Source: Alisma plantago-aquatica (lineage: Eukaryota > Streptophyta > Magnoliopsida > Alismatales > Alismataceae). Taken from it: DNA of 64,000 nt. The stretch spans positions 298,286,558 to 298,350,557 of the forward strand of contig OY856409.1 of NCBI GenBank assembly GCA_963693085.1. The letters run 5' to 3'. A program made the position numbers and the translations under genes. The notes beneath the pieces were generated by a model. That model was not told the origin of the DNA, made no database searches, and was given only the letters and a program-made list of their open reading frames with translations. This document shows, piece after piece, positions 38,901 through 52,341 of the stretch. Position 1 is the stretch's first letter. Every line of letters begins with the position of its first letter.

Positions 38901-39899
38901 ATGGTATTGATGAATGCACGAAATGTTGGTATAATTAGAGTGAAATGATATGAAACACGGGCTCTTGCCGTGCTAAATACTTAACTTGTTTATTCTTGTT
39001 CGTTTACTTATGCAATCTTTTGAAATTGTGCAAAGCTTATGTATATATATCTTTTAGCCCTGTATTCAGAACCTCATGTGCTTGAACCACCTTGTTCCAT
39101 GTATTTTTATAGGTTCAAAGATTAATAGAATTTGATGGGCTTGGTGAGATATATAAGGTGTACTTGTTGTATGATCCCTAGTATACATGAGCATACATGG
39201 AGGTATAATCCATGTAGATGTTAGATAAACTGCCTAGTCCATAAAGATCATGTTTCACATCCTAGAAAGTCTCAGTCACATTAAGGTATTGTGGCATCAA
39301 ATATTATTGATAATAGGTGGGATCAAAGAGATTGCTACATCTAAGGAACAACACCTCTTGTAAAAGAAAAAGATGGAATTATTAAATTGAAGAAAATAAG
39401 ATATGTTATGGAAAATAAAAGCAACTCATTGGGTAAGGGTAACCCATCTTCATCGGGCCACATAGCCCATTCCCTGTAGGCTTATCAATATGTGAGATTG
39501 TGAGATCCTTACTTTGACAATCAGAGGACTGAGGAGATGATACGATGAACAGATGTTGAGGTGCATCATGGACTTGTTAAAGAGCTCCAACTATCCAATT
39601 ATTGAATTGGATTGTCAAGAACATGGATTTTAAAAAAAAAGAATTTTGTGAAAAAAAGAAAGAAAAATTAAACAAAAATTGAAAGAGTTAAGGGAAAGAA
39701 ATGAAAATAGCTTAGTTGCCTTTCAATAAGCATCCCAGTTTAATGTCACAGACCCGATTGATGATATCGAATAATCACGATGGGTGCGTGAGTATGGTTT
39801 TCTAACCGTTGTCTTTTGGATACATAGGACCTGGATTATGATTATATGATGTACATACCTTGATCAAGGACTGGTCCATATTACCTTTGTGAGTGTTTT

Positions 39900-41640
39900 T
39901 GGAGATTTGATTGCTTTTGTTCCAATCGACCTTCCTCCTAGAATACTTCAATTGATTTATACACCTTCTTTAAATCTTCAGGAACCCAATACTCAACAGT
40001 CTTATTTCTTGGTCACAAGATGAGTTTGTTGGCTTCAACATCTACTAAAGCCCTCGTAGTGACTAAGAATGGTCTTCCTAAATTAGTGGAAACCAATTAT
40101 CCTCTTTAATTTGCATTACCATGAAATCTTATGGTACATATGTATCATATCCAACCTTGATTAGTACACCTCCAATTATTCCTGAGGGCTTTGTAATGGA
40201 TACATCGGCCAATTTAATGGTCATAGTTGTTGGAAGGAGATTGGTGAATCTAAGACATTGGCATAAAGTGTTTGGAATAATAGAAATGCGTGCACCTAGG
40301 TCAGCAAGTCCCTTGTGACAAGTGTCCTCGCCTAAGAAACTATTGCAAATGAACCATGAGCTTTTTTTCTTTTATGACATTTGATTTTGAACTATATTAT
40401 AGGTTGTTTGTGCTAGCTTCATAGTCTTACATTACTCTATCATATACTTCTTGGATAGAAGGGTCTTGAGATATGTGCCCCAGGTTGTTATTTCATCTAG
40501 TGCATTGAGGAACAAGATGTTGACTTGGAGTTTCTTCATAGTGTCCTTAAATTTCATGAATTGGTCATCCAACTTGGTCTAATTGAGACGATCCAGATAA
40601 GGTACATGAGGTTTGGGCATGGGTTCTTTGAGTGTTGTTGATGGTCTAGAGTTGAATGTTAGTGCCACAATAGTTGAGTTCTTACTGATGCCCGCCTGAG
40701 CTAATGCCACAAGTGGGTATGATGTATGAGCTTATACTAGACTGACTATTGGATGGTCATCCAACAACTCAGAATCTGAAATATAGGATGCCTTCATTTC
40801 TACTAGGAGGAATAGATGCATGAGTGGGGGTTGGGGGTGTAGAATACACGTTCCCAAACCTTGTCATTATGATGTTTAGCTACTCCAGATGTTTGTGGTT
40901 TTTCTCTAGTTATCAATGATTTACCTAGTGAGGGATGTTCACTAGATTCTAGGTGAGCAATTTGTGATTTTAATGCCCTTTTAGTTGGCCATGGCGTTGG
41001 CCAATTGAGTCTAGAATGTCACCATCATCTGCTATAGTTTCTTCACTATATCTTGTGTTGGTGTTAGCGTTATCTATAGTGGTGGGGGTTGATTTCAATT
41101 CTGATATTGATGTCACTACTAGTAGTTCCTTCTTGGAAAGATGAATCTATAATTTCCCTAGTTGCGCGGGCCAATGTAGTTTGATGACACTCTATCTTGA
41201 GTGGATCGCGGAGGGGTCCGTTGATTGGGACTCTCAACCCCAGTTGTATTTCCGAATTGGAAACCTAGGTGGTTACGAGCCTGATTTGGATTGTAGTATT
41301 CTTTCCCTAGTATAATATGAATATAATTCATGTGTTCGGATTGGGTAACTATGTAATGTTGCTCCGTGTCATACTCATGAAATGTAGTGTACAATTATTA
41401 ATAATGAATTGTGTTTTGATCTACTACATGGCATAATGCATAGGAAGTTGCAATGATTTGCACCTCAGGCGTCTGGTTCTTCCTCTCATATGCACTGAAG
41501 GATTTTTCAATGTTATCATATTTGAGAGAGAGATTTTAATGGTTCGGATGTGGATATGCATTATGACCAGTCCTTTATCATAGCTACTTAAGGATGCCTT
41601 TTCCCAAGGGTCTTGTTGGTATGTATGCCTAGAGATCCAA
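39900..41640 (-). pseudogene. Ty3/gypsy gag-protease, Athila/Tat-like
   Basis: Read downward on the minus strand: a gag C-terminal region with 'YYNPNQARNHLGFQFGN' (in the frame 41158-41394), a Q-x-x-L-E-type segment, then 'EPMPKPHVPYLDRLN' and 'DDQFMKFKDTMKKLQVNI' (about 40620-40510). These precede a retropepsin with 'LADLGARISIIPNTL' (about 40310-40265) and 'VSITKPSGIIGGVLIKV'. Athila/Tat proteases usually read DLGASIN here. The catalytic Asp-Leu-Gly is kept and the following residues have changed. Many stops interrupt it. RT would be expected below 39900, but none was recognised. Its upstream side is cut by the LTR beginning at 41753. Confidence 0.75.
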
Positions 41641-41752
41641 TCATGTGATGATTGAAAAGGAATATCGAGTAAAGGATTAGATTAATAAATATTAAAGCCA
41701 ATTTTCCAATTCATTCTTCTTCACTCAGTTATGTGATAATGAGGAAACATAA

Positions 41753-44700
41753 TGTAACGAACTAAAATCTGGGTATATTCTTAGTTTGTCCAATTTTCCT
41801 AAGCTTTTCCAGTCTTTTCTATCCTTTGTGTACTTGATGTTGAATTTGAGGAATTATTAGTGGTTTTGGGTGAATTCTATCACCATTTATCCCAATGTAT
41901 GGGTTTATGCACATATACCTCAATAATGTTTTAATCAAGGTCTAAAATGAAAATTAACCACTTATGTGACATATTGATAAAATGAATTCATTATAGAACA
42001 TTCCTTATTGTTTTGAAGCAAGGAAGAGAAGAAAGAATGTATAAGAAGATTTAAACATGTTAATGTGATATTTAATTATTTAATATGATAAATAGAGTGA
42101 TTATTGGATAATGGGCTAAAATAAAAGGAAGTCTAATTGCTTAATTATAATTTCAAATTTGTTTTACTTGGGATTGATTTGGCTTGGAGGCCAAGTTCCA
42201 TAATCTTGGTATAAGAATAACTATATTTATTTTGTTAAAAAATAAAAGGTGAGTTTTCTGCAAAATATAAAATAAGTTATTATATGACACCAAAAGTGAC
42301 AACTAATGTTAGATTCATAATCTCCAAGTTACAATTAGCCTTGGGGTAAATTTTCATGTAATTTGGATAATCTTTAATTAAATGTGTAGCTTAGGAGAGA
42401 GAAAGTACATAAAGGCCCAAATGTTAAATAAAGTGATAAATAACTTCAAAGGATAAAATTAATGACAAATTTGTGTCAAACATGTTTTCGTTTGCATGAA
42501 GGTGAACTTTCACATTAATTGGGTAATTCTAGAAGTCTCTAATGCATTAAGAAAGAGAAAATATGAATTACTTTAAAAGAATTAAATAAAATACTTAGAA
42601 TCTTCAAAAGTGAAAACTAATTCCAATTTAGGATTTACATGTCCAAAATAGGCTACATGTCAAATTTCATTTAATTTGGAGTTTGTTTGTACCCTCAAAT
42701 GAAGAGAGAGAGAAAAAGGATAATGATTTAATACAAACTTTATTTGAAATTTATTAGGAATCAAATAAATGTATCACACGACCTCTATCATCTTCCACAT
42801 AGATATTGGCTATTGTTTAGAAATTTCAATTGCTCAAAATTCATCACCTAGCTCACATAGAAAAGGAAACAAATGCTGATTTTAGTGTTATTTCAAAATT
42901 GATTTTCTCTTCCATTTCTCCATTTTTCCTCGAGATTTCTTCACCTACACATTGCAAATTGAATTCTGAATCTAACGAGCCATTACTCATGGTCTCTCAT
43001 GGTGTATCCGTGATTCCCCAATTTGGCTTCCATTGTTCTCGAAGCTCCTACTCCCCTATGGACACACACCCATCCTCACATATATATTGGTGCCTATGTC
43101 TTCGTCGCACATTGCTAAACCTTCCTACTTTACCAATTTCCTCGCATACTACCGTTTTGACCATTGAGGATCAAGTTTAATTCTCCTAGCTTATGGCTCT
43201 TCTCCCCGGGTTTCGGCAACACCAACATCTCAATTGATCCCCAAGCTAAGTTTGTCCGACCTTCTTCTTACTTTTATTGTCTTCATTTTGACAAATTAGC
43301 ATGAACTGCAGATTTTCCCAAATTTTAGCCATTCGAGCAACTCTATTAGCATCCATGATGTGTGGTGAGGAAGGGAATGAATCCCCCATCTATTTTTCTA
43401 ATTCTATCCCTACTTTTTCTTCTTTCTTTTTTCTCGAGCAAGGGCATGTTGGTCATTCCAACTCTTGTTTTCTTTCCTTTGAGCGAGTCAAACTGAGCCT
43501 CTAACCACCAACTTGGCTGCTCACAATTGGTCCAGGCCATGTGGGCCTGATACCTCTTTCCTCTCTCTCATGTAAATTCTTTTCACTTATTTGGCATTTT
43601 TTAATTTTTTGATTGGCTGATTTTATAAAAATCATATTTTTTTTCTCTTATTGTCCAAAAATTATAATTAAATATGAATTAGGATTGCAAAAATGTGGTA
43701 TTTTAAATAAAAAAATTTATAGACACTAATTTACATGTTTTTTATGGTTGATTTTTTAAAGTCTTATAAATCGTATAAAACACTGTAAGATTGGTAACTA
43801 ATTCATATAAACTCCAAATAAAGCAAATAAATATGTTTTCTTGATCAGGAGAATCAGATAAATCATTTGGTTTAGGTTTTGTGATTGAAATCTAAGGCTT
43901 TCCAAATAGGTCTAAAATTAGGGCTTCATACATGTATATGATTTATAAAACCCAATATATGTGAATAACTTGAATTAGGCAAAGAAAATATTGGAATGAA
44001 CTAAGTTGGTGACAAATAATTAACTTGGACTCTGAGTTGAAGTATGTGCAATCTTACTCTTTAATTGGGTCATATTTGTTACCCAACACTAATTTCTCAA
44101 TGAGGCATGGACTAAAACCTTTATTTCTATTATTGATCTTTTTGGTAAAATCTATGTTATTTGCATGGGTTTTGAACTCCACCTACAATATTTCTATTAT
44201 TTCAACTTGCCATAATATTTCTTTTAGCATGATGATATTTTTGGCTTGTTAGGTATTATTTTTGTACTTATGTACAACCACCCATACTTTGGGCATGTCT
44301 TATTTTTCCCTGGCGAATGTATTTACTCTCCCTGATACGTAAATATTTTATTATGTGAATGGGAATGTGTTTACTCTCCCCTCACCTATTGGTTGGGGTC
44401 TGGTAGGTGCCTCAACCCTACTTAGTTAATTTACTCTAAATTAGATATTCATGTAGAATTTCTCATTGTTTGACATGGAAAGCTCCTTATTTGATATGTT
44501 CCTCATACTCTTGACTATGTTTGTTCTATATGAATATACACAATTTGTTATCTCTCATTGATATTACCTTGATCTTGTTCAGTACCTTGTTTTATCCTCT
44601 TTTTGGGTGATCCCAACCACCAAGGTCTAAGACAAGGAGTGGAACAAAACCAAGGAGTGCCCTCCCAGACCTAGGATCAGAGTTGCACAACAGGAGCACG

Positions 44701-45052
44701 GAGGACTAGCCTAGGTTTAGGATATGGAGTACATGGCTTCAACATGGACCTAATTCATGAAGTTGATGCTTGGAGACAAAATTGATATGGTTTACATTTC
44801 CCTCTATCTAGATCCTATTGTTGTAATATCCATGTAAACACAATATGAGAGATGATGATGTACTTTCATAAAATTGATTACAGTCATATTTTGTATTCCA
44901 TAGTTACACTTTGGTATTTTATATACCATTATTTGAAATTTGAAAATTTTACACCTATTCTAGTATACCTTTTGAGTGTGTTTGTAATGGATGTTTTATT
45001 CTTCAAATTTTAGTAGGGAGTGCATCCTCTCTAGGTCCCACTCTTTACAACA
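41753..45052 (+). repeat. LTR 1 of LARD-like gypsy element
   Basis: It begins TGTAACGAACTAAAATC and ends ...TTTACAACA, giving a short TGTT..AACA-type inverted terminus. A primer-binding site follows directly. It matches 46930-51176 in order and orientation along its length, for example 'aaaatctgggtatattct', 'cccctcacctattggttgg' and the 'ctctctctcatg' block. A TATA-like 'catatatattgg' sits at about 43079, with its counterpart at about 49843. At ~3.3 kb it is long for an LTR. The short frames in it (42830-43180, 43301-43504, 44025-44252) recur only as frameshifted versions in LTR 2 and are not genes. Confidence 0.8.
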
Positions 45053-45066
45053 TGGTATATGAGCCC
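45053..45066 (+). other. Primer-binding site of the LARD-like element
   Basis: TGGTATATGAGCCC directly follows the LTR end; the usual initiator-Met form is TGGTATCAGAGCCC. Confidence 0.75.
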
Positions 45067-46918
45067 ATGGTAGATGTAATCTGACTTTTTCAATTTTGTC
45101 TCCCTAATTAGAAACATTGGCTTGCATAGTTCCCCTTTAAGTGACTTTTTTGCCCTAGTTTTGATCTATGCTACTCTTGTGATGATGAACAGTTTATTTA
45201 GGATCATAAGATTTCCACATTAGAAACGTGTTTAGTTAAACTTTATGTGATGAGACTGTTAGGTAGCTATTAGGGAATAAGTTGAAAGCAAAGGTGTCTA
45301 GAAAGGATCAGGGTTTGGGAGCTGGCAAGATTTTACTCCACGCTACTAGCTTGGTTTATGAGGACTCCCAGTCCTGTATGATACTTGCCTGGCCTGAGCA
45401 TAAAACTGACTGTTCCAAAATAACATACCTTTAGGCAATAGTATCTTTAGACAGCTATGTTGGATACTCTTGGTAACCTAATAGGTTGACCTTATGAGTT
45501 GTTTGAGGATGGATACCCAATGTAGTTCTATTATGTCCCATAGGACCACATATTTGGGAAATCTATCCCTAGAACCTAGACTTATACGTTTGGTGATATT
45601 AATCAAGTGATACATCTTATACATGGTTTAGTTAGTTTAACCCTTTGCCTCTAGTTTAGTTTGACTTGGTAGGTCAACCCTTTAATGGGTGGAGGGACAG
45701 TAGTATTGACTTTTTAGATCATGGATATGTTGATTTTGAGGATCAGGTCCTATTTATGGGGATGGAGTCCCAAATCATACCTAAATCTAGCTACTCTAAC
45801 TCTAGAAACCCTAACTCCATAAATAAGTGGTTAGTGAGCTTAGATCATTAGAATTGACCAAAACAAGTTATAGTTGAAACCCACATTTTTGTTTATAAAC
45901 TAATGAACATATAATGGTCATGTAATGAATAGTTCACATGTTTGAACCCTAATGAATATTCAATATGAGTAACTAACATATTAATACTAATAGTAACACA
46001 TGATGTTGACCTAAAACCTAAGTTGTAATCATCTAACTCTGATATATGCATCCCTGATGACATTCATGATAAATTAGTGATATTAGGTGTCATAATCAGC
46101 TAACATACTTTGATACACATAAATGGTATATAATCACCTAATCATAGACTAATCGAGTCATCAATATGAAATGTATATCACCTTGTTCTTTAAAGCACAC
46201 ATAATTAATCATGACTTGCTATGTGAAACAATTCATTAATACGTAATATGTCCCACCTTGTTCATTTAAATATATATAATGACTTCAATATGGATAAGAA
46301 GTAATTGGATTCATACAAATGTGCATAATCAATAATAAGAAGTGAATAAAAATGAGTAAAAGATTAATAATGACATTAATGTGAGTATGAAAGGTAATGT
46401 GACAATATTTGGACTAATTTTAGACTTAATAACAAATTGTATAATTTGTTTTATTTCATGCAAAGTAATCTGATATAATTCAATATGGTGATAATATAAG
46501 GATAATGGAGTTTGAATCCAAATTATTAAGTATAATGATAAGATATATAAATAGATATTGAGATAATTGAGTAACCTCTAATTATGTTTAAAATTCTTAA
46601 TGAGATAAATAAGAAATATATATAGGATTTCTTGCATAATAATGAAATGTGACTATTTTGGCAACTAAGTTAATATAACTTGAAATAGTTAAAAGAATAA
46701 TAAGTATGATGTGATATCATAATGAATATAATGCTAATGTTAAAAAGAAATCTTAATAGTGAAACACTTAGTGTATGATAACCTGACCTATAAGGAGTTT
46801 CCTGTAAAGATTCTAGAAGTACCATAGTTTGGAAGAAACAACCTAGGAGCTTAGAGATGAGATGTTACGTACTAAACCTTTCCTATTTTCTTGATATTTT
46901 AGGGATGAAATCCTTTTT

Positions 46919-46929
46919 AATGGGTGGAG
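46919..46929 (+). other. Polypurine tract of the LARD-like element
   Basis: AATGGGTGGAG lies immediately before the TGTTATAA start of LTR 2. This is the position where plus-strand DNA synthesis is primed. Confidence 0.6.
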
Positions 46930-49900
46930 TGTTATAATAAACTAAAATCTGGGTATATTCTCAGTTTGGCCCTTTTTCCTAAGATTTTCCTATCTTTTCT
47001 ATCCTTTTTGTCCTTGATGTTGAATTTGTGGAATTATTAGTGGTTTGGGGTGAATTTGATCACCATTTATGCCAATGCATGGATTTATGCACAAATACCT
47101 TAATAGATGTTTAAATTAGGCTCTAAAATGCAAACTAACAACTTATGTGACATATTAATAAAATGAATTCATTCTAGACCATTCCTTAGCCTTTTAGAGA
47201 AAGGAAGAGAAAAAGGAATGAGTAGTAATGATTTAAACATGTTAATGTGTTATTGAATTATTTAATATAAGAAATAGTGGTAATATTGGATAATGGGAAA
47301 AATTTTATAAAATGAAGACTAATTGGTTAAAGATAACTTCATATTCATTTTCTTTGGGGTTGATTTAGCTTGGAGGTCAAGTTTCATAATTTTGGGATAA
47401 TAACATCTATATCTATTTATTAAGAAAAGAAAAGGTGATTTTACTCCAAAATATAAAATAAGTCATTAAATGACTCCAAAAGTGGTACCTAATCTTAGAT
47501 TTGTAATCTCTACATTAAAATTAGCCTTTGGGTAAATTTTCATGTAACTTGGATAATCTTTAATGTACATGTGTAGGTTAGACGAGAGAAAGTATGTAAA
47601 ATCCCAAAATGTTAAATAATGTGATAAGGATAAAATTAATGGCAAATTTGTATCCAACATATTTTAGTTTTTCATGGGGGTGAAGTTCCACATTAATTGT
47701 GTAATTCAAGAAGTTTTTAATGCAATAACAAAATGAAAATACGAGTCTCTTTAAAATAATTAAATAAAATACTTGGATCTGCCCCTTCTCTCTCTAGGGT
47801 TCCGCTCCGCCCTCTCTCTAACCCCTTCCCGGCGGCTGCCGCTCGGGGGAGGGTTCGCCTCTTCTGCGTGACCCTCCCCCTGGCCTCCAACGTCGTTGGG
47901 TGTTGCTTACGGCTGACGGTTGCGATGGTTCCCTGGAGTTAGGGTGCTGGTCGGGTTTTGCTGGCGTCTCCTTGGTAGCTCAGGGCTGATGGGGGCGATG
48001 CAAGGTACCACGCGGCGGTCGATATCGGCAGAGATTCGGCGTTTTCGACCATGTCGACTCCATCCGTTCAAGTGTGACGGATGGAGGGAAGCCACTCTTG
48101 ACCTGGGGGCTCTGCGTTGGTGCCTCATCACGTGGTGGACGATTGGGGCGTCTTCTCCTTCTTCACCTGCACCCCTTCACCCAGTGTCTGTCGTGGCTGT
48201 TTCGGCGGTGTTGGCTCCCTTACTGGGTGACGGGTCTTCCCGACCTGCTCGGCGGAACCTCAATTCCGGCTGGTCTCGGCTTTGGCGTAGACGGCGGCGT
48301 TGGCTTCCCCGCTGGGTGATGAGTCCTCTTGTCTGCTCGGTGGAGTGGCCAATCCATCACGGACACCGTCCAGGTGTTGATCGCTGGCGGCGGCAAATCC
48401 CCCAATCGCCTTCTGTCCTTCGCTCCGGCTCAGGGCGGAGGTGATCGGGCCCTTGCTCTCATCCGCTCTTTTGTTCTGTCAGTTGTTGGCCTTGGCCACA
48501 GCGTGGTGGATCTATTTCGTGACACAGCAAGCTGATGAGTGGTGGTGGATGCCTGCTAGGTTCTGCATCTCACCGGCATCCATGATAGTGAAGTCCATGC
48601 CTGCAGGAGCTCTATTTGTTCACTGGCGCAGTGGTTCTCTACGACTAGCTGATCCCAGGAGCTGCTCTGCAGGCGTGGCTGTTGTCTATTGTTGTGAGGG
48701 TGGCACCCTCAAGGTGTTTGACAGATGTTCTCCGGGTTTGATCCTGATCATGTCTACAGCTAGGTGCTACTGGGGTCGTTTCCTATGCCCCCCTTCCTTG
48801 CTGTGTGTAGGAACACCCCTAGGGTGATTTTGGTTTTTGTTCCTATTGCAGGACATCTACAGATTGGTTCCTGGTTCGGATGTTATTTGAACCCCAATTT
48901 GTTGGCATAGGACCACACTTTGTGGGTGCTTCCATTAGATAGCTGGCACCGTGCCATGAAGGAAAGGTTGTTTCGAACATCCTAGCTTTGCAACTCTCTG
49001 TTGATAGATCGTGATGGGTCTGGCGATCTGGGAAGATCTGAAGCTAGTGATGTTGTTCCAGGCAGGGATTCCTGGTGGTTGCTTGTTGCAATATGTAGTT
49101 ACTATTTGTGGGTGGGCTTATTGCATGTATCTACATGTTGTAATTAATCTCTATCCTAGTAGGAATGTCTGGTTTTAGCCTTGTTAGTTTGATGTTCTTC
49201 TCGGTTCTTGTTATCTTTAGGTCTAGTGTATTACCCCCTGCGTGGGGTATATGATCCTTGGTCGAGCTCTTTAGCTCCTGTTCATGTAAGGGGGTACTCA
49301 GTGCCCAAAGTTTTGGATTATAGCAACACATTTTTTGACTGACCAAAAAAAAAAATACTTAGATTCTTCAAAATAAAAAACTAATGCTAAATTCGGTTCA
49401 ACAAATCCAAAATAGATTAGGTGTCAAATTGCATTTAATTGGTAGTTTGTTTGTACCACCAAATGGAGATACAGAAAAAGTGAAATAATTTAATACACAC
49501 TTTATTCAAAATTGATTAGGAATCAAATAAATGTGTCATACACCCTCTATCATCTTATACATGGATATCGACCATTGGATTGGAATCTGACGGATCAAAA
49601 GTTGTCATCTAGTTCAAGTAGAAAAGGAAACATACGTTGATTTAGGTGAGATTTCAAATTCATTTTTCTATCTCATTTCTCCATCTTTCCTTGATATTTC
49701 TTCGCCCACATGTTGCAAATTGAATTACAAATCTAATGAGACATTAGTCATTGTCTCTCGTAGTGTATACATGATTTTCCCAATTTGGCCGCCATTGTTC
49801 TCAAATCTTATACTCTCCTATGGACATGCACCCATCCCCTCCTATATATATTGGTGCCAATGGCTTCGTTTCACCTTGCTAAACATCCCCCCTCTTCCAA

Positions 49901-51176
49901 TTTCCTAGAATATTACAATTTCAACCCTTGACGATCAAGTTTATTCTCCTTGCTTGCAGCTTTTCTCCACAGATTTTGATAGCACTAACAACTCCATTGA
50001 TCCCCAAGGTGAGTTCGCCCGACCTTCTTCTTGCTTTTGATGTTTTTTTTTGACGAATTAGCATGAACTATGGATTTGCCCAAATTGCAGCCATGTGAGC
50101 AGCTTTGGTTGCCTCCATTGTGCGCAGGTGAGGGAGGGGATGAATATACCTTCTATTTTTCTGGTTCTACCCCCTGCTCTTTCTTATTTGTTTGTTTCTT
50201 GATCAAGGGCATGTTGGTCATTCTGGCCCTTGTTTTCTTTTCTTTGAGCGAGTCAAACCGAATTGTTTACCTTTGATTTTCCCACCTGTGACTGGGCTAG
50301 GTCATGCGGTCCTGGTCCTTCTTTCCTCTCTCTCATGCAAATTCTTTTCACTTATTTGGCATTTTCTAATTTTCTGATTGGTTGATTTTATAAAAATCAT
50401 ATCTTTTGCTCGAGTTGTACAAAATTATCTATAAACATGATTTGGAATGGATAAAAAAATTTCTTTCTAATAAATCATATAAAAATCTCTAAGATTGGTA
50501 GATAATTCATTTAAACTCCAAATAAAGAAAATAAATATTTTTTTGACCATGAGAATATAATAAATCATTTGGTCTAGGTTTTGCAACCAAAATATGACCT
50601 TCCAAAAAGGTCTATAATTAGGGTTTCATACACTTATATTCTTTACCAAACCCTAATCTATGTGAATAGCTTGAATTAGGCAAAGAAGATCTTAGAATCA
50701 AATAGGTTGGTGAAAGATAATTAATTAGGACTCTAAGTTGATTTATGTGCAATCTTACCCTTTATTTGGGCATATATGTTATCCAACCCTAATTTCCCAA
50801 TGAAGCATGGACTAAAACCTTTATTTCTATTATTGATCTTTTGGGCACAATCTACATTATTTGGTTAAGTTTTCAACTCCCCCTACAATATTACTATAAT
50901 TTTAGCTTGCCATAATATTTCTTTTAGCATGATGAAATATTTGGCTTGTTAGCTATTGTAGTGGTACCTATGTACAACCACCCATAGTTTGGGCATGTGT
51001 TATTTTTCCCTGGGGAATGTGTTTAGTCTCCCCCATATATAAATATTTTATGGGTGACTGAGAATGTGTTTACTCTCCCCTCACCTATTGGTTGGGGTCT
51101 AGTAGGTGTCTCAACCCTACTTAGTGAATTTAGTCTAACATAATCATTCATGCAGAATTTCTTATTATTTGACATG
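46930..51176 (+). repeat. LTR 2 of LARD-like element, interrupted and truncated
   Basis: Starts TGTTATAATAAACTAAAATC and follows LTR 1 up to the position equivalent to about 44481 ('tttgacatg'). There the sequence switches abruptly to a copia LTR at 51177. A 1.57 kb poly(A) retroposon interrupts it at 47779-49351. The last ~570 bases of the LTR are not found in the window. Confidence 0.8.
47779..49351 (+). mobile_element. GC-rich poly(A) retroposon, probably a deleted LINE
   Basis: The block ends in a poly(A) run and is bounded by direct repeats AAAATACTTGGAT (47766-47778) and AAAATACTTAGAT (49352-49364). The same target sequence is uninterrupted in LTR 1 at about 42585. This is the mark of target-primed reverse transcription. 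The 3' part ('gctcctgttcatgtaaggg' then 'ttttggattatagcaaca') resembles plant LINE 3' tails, and the 5' part (47780-48500) is GC-rich like a LINE 5' UTR. No endonuclease or RT is present, so it would be a non-autonomous, internally deleted LINE, or a retroposed non-coding RNA. The overlapping open frames at 47907-48827 occur on both strands and reflect GC content, not a proven gene. Confidence 0.7.
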
Positions 51177-51961
51177 TGTCAAGGATTAGTACGGAGATCA
51201 TGTTGTGCATTAATTGGATTCAAATTTCCAATTCATATGTGATTGGGAAACATGTGAAATGACCAATTTGTGGGGGAGAACTGACCAATTTGCATGTAGC
51301 CATACCAATTTTCTTAGCAGACCGACCGGTTCTCCATTTGCAGGTTGTGAAAATTTGATATATAAGTCCCTCCCACACAGAATACAAAGCCTGACCCTAA
51401 CCCCTCGAATAAATAGAGGGGTATTGGGGCCTTCTAAGACACATCAATTGCCTCTGACAATTTTTTCTCTTTTTTGATTGTGGGAACAGAGAGAACCTGA
51501 GCAAGTCCTACTGATAAAGGGAGGGATAAGAAGGGAGAATAATTGTGGAAGACCAAGTTGGTGACTAGTACATCAATAGGAGGGACAACTCCTTCCTGTT
51601 TGTTCTACTTGAATAAGAAGAGTTCGAGGTGGTCTGTGTGGACCTTTTTAGAGGCCACATACCCTTTTCCCATCGCTAGGAGGCAATGTCAACCTACAAA
51701 CTATAGAGGAGATGCTACAGATGCAGTCTGAGTCTATTGTCTATGGGGAAGACCTAGAGCTGCACAGACGCTATCGAAGTGCAACTAGGAGTGCATGACT
51801 ACATTGATGAGGAATGTTGTTGAACTTACTCCAAGGCCACTTATATCATCGTTAAACCATGCTTTCCATTACATTATAGTTGATATGATATGTTGGTTCA
51901 AGGGGAACATGGTAGTAATTTTTTGTTTCTGTTGAATTATTTGTCACCATATTTCCCTACA
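51177..51961 (+). repeat. 5' LTR of copia X2
   Basis: Starts TGTCAAGGATTAG directly after LARD LTR 2 sequence and ends ...ATTTCCCTACA before a primer-binding site. It is the plus-strand counterpart of 16353-17120. Internal frames at 51214-51477 and 51543-51731 are not genes. The left edge could be a true LTR start or a break, since no target duplication can be checked. Confidence 0.75.
51408..51421 (+). promoter_or_regulatory. LTR TATA box (X2)
   Basis: AATAAATAGAGGGG is conserved in the X1 LTR at 16857-16870 and lies roughly 230 bp into the LTR. Confidence 0.5.
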
Positions 51962-51975
51962 CTGGTATCAAATCC
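51962..51975 (+). other. Primer-binding site of copia X2
   Basis: CTGGTATCAAATCC, one base after the LTR, is a near match to the initiator-Met tRNA complement TGGTATCAGAGCC. Confidence 0.8.
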
Positions 51976-52109
51976 TCGTCAATTTACTATGTTTTGGGAT
52001 AATCAATATGATTAGATTTTAGGTTTTTATTATTTATTTATTGCATGTGATGTGAATACTTAAATTGATTAATATGCTCATTCGATCAAAGACCACATGT
52101 AACCCCAAA

Positions 52110-52341
52110 CTTATATTTATATATTTATATATATATGTATATATATATGTATATATATGTATATATACATATATATATGGATATATATATATATGTATGT
52201 ATGTATATATATGTACCTATGTATATATATATATATTTATTTATTTATATATGTATATATATGTATATATATGTATGTATATATGTATATATATATATAT
52301 GTATGTATATATATATGGATATATATGTATATATATGTATA

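Larger units (their letters stand above)
45053..46929 (+). mobile_element. Short internal domain of LARD-like element, non-coding
   Basis: Only about 1.9 kb separates the two LTRs, too short for gag-pol, and no gag, protease, RT or integrase motif was seen. The frame at 45666-45851 is not recognisable. The last ~30 bases ('ttagggatgaaatcc' plus 'aatgggtggag') look like the end of a Del/Tekay-type chromovirus, which suggests derivation from such an element. It would have depended on proteins made elsewhere. Confidence 0.6.

Noticed and set aside
47907..48827. Overlapping 60-174 aa frames on both strands in the GC-rich block
   Set aside because: GC-rich DNA lacks stop codons by chance. The frames overlap on both strands, have Arg/Trp-rich composition and match no family I know; the block is better explained as a retroposon UTR.
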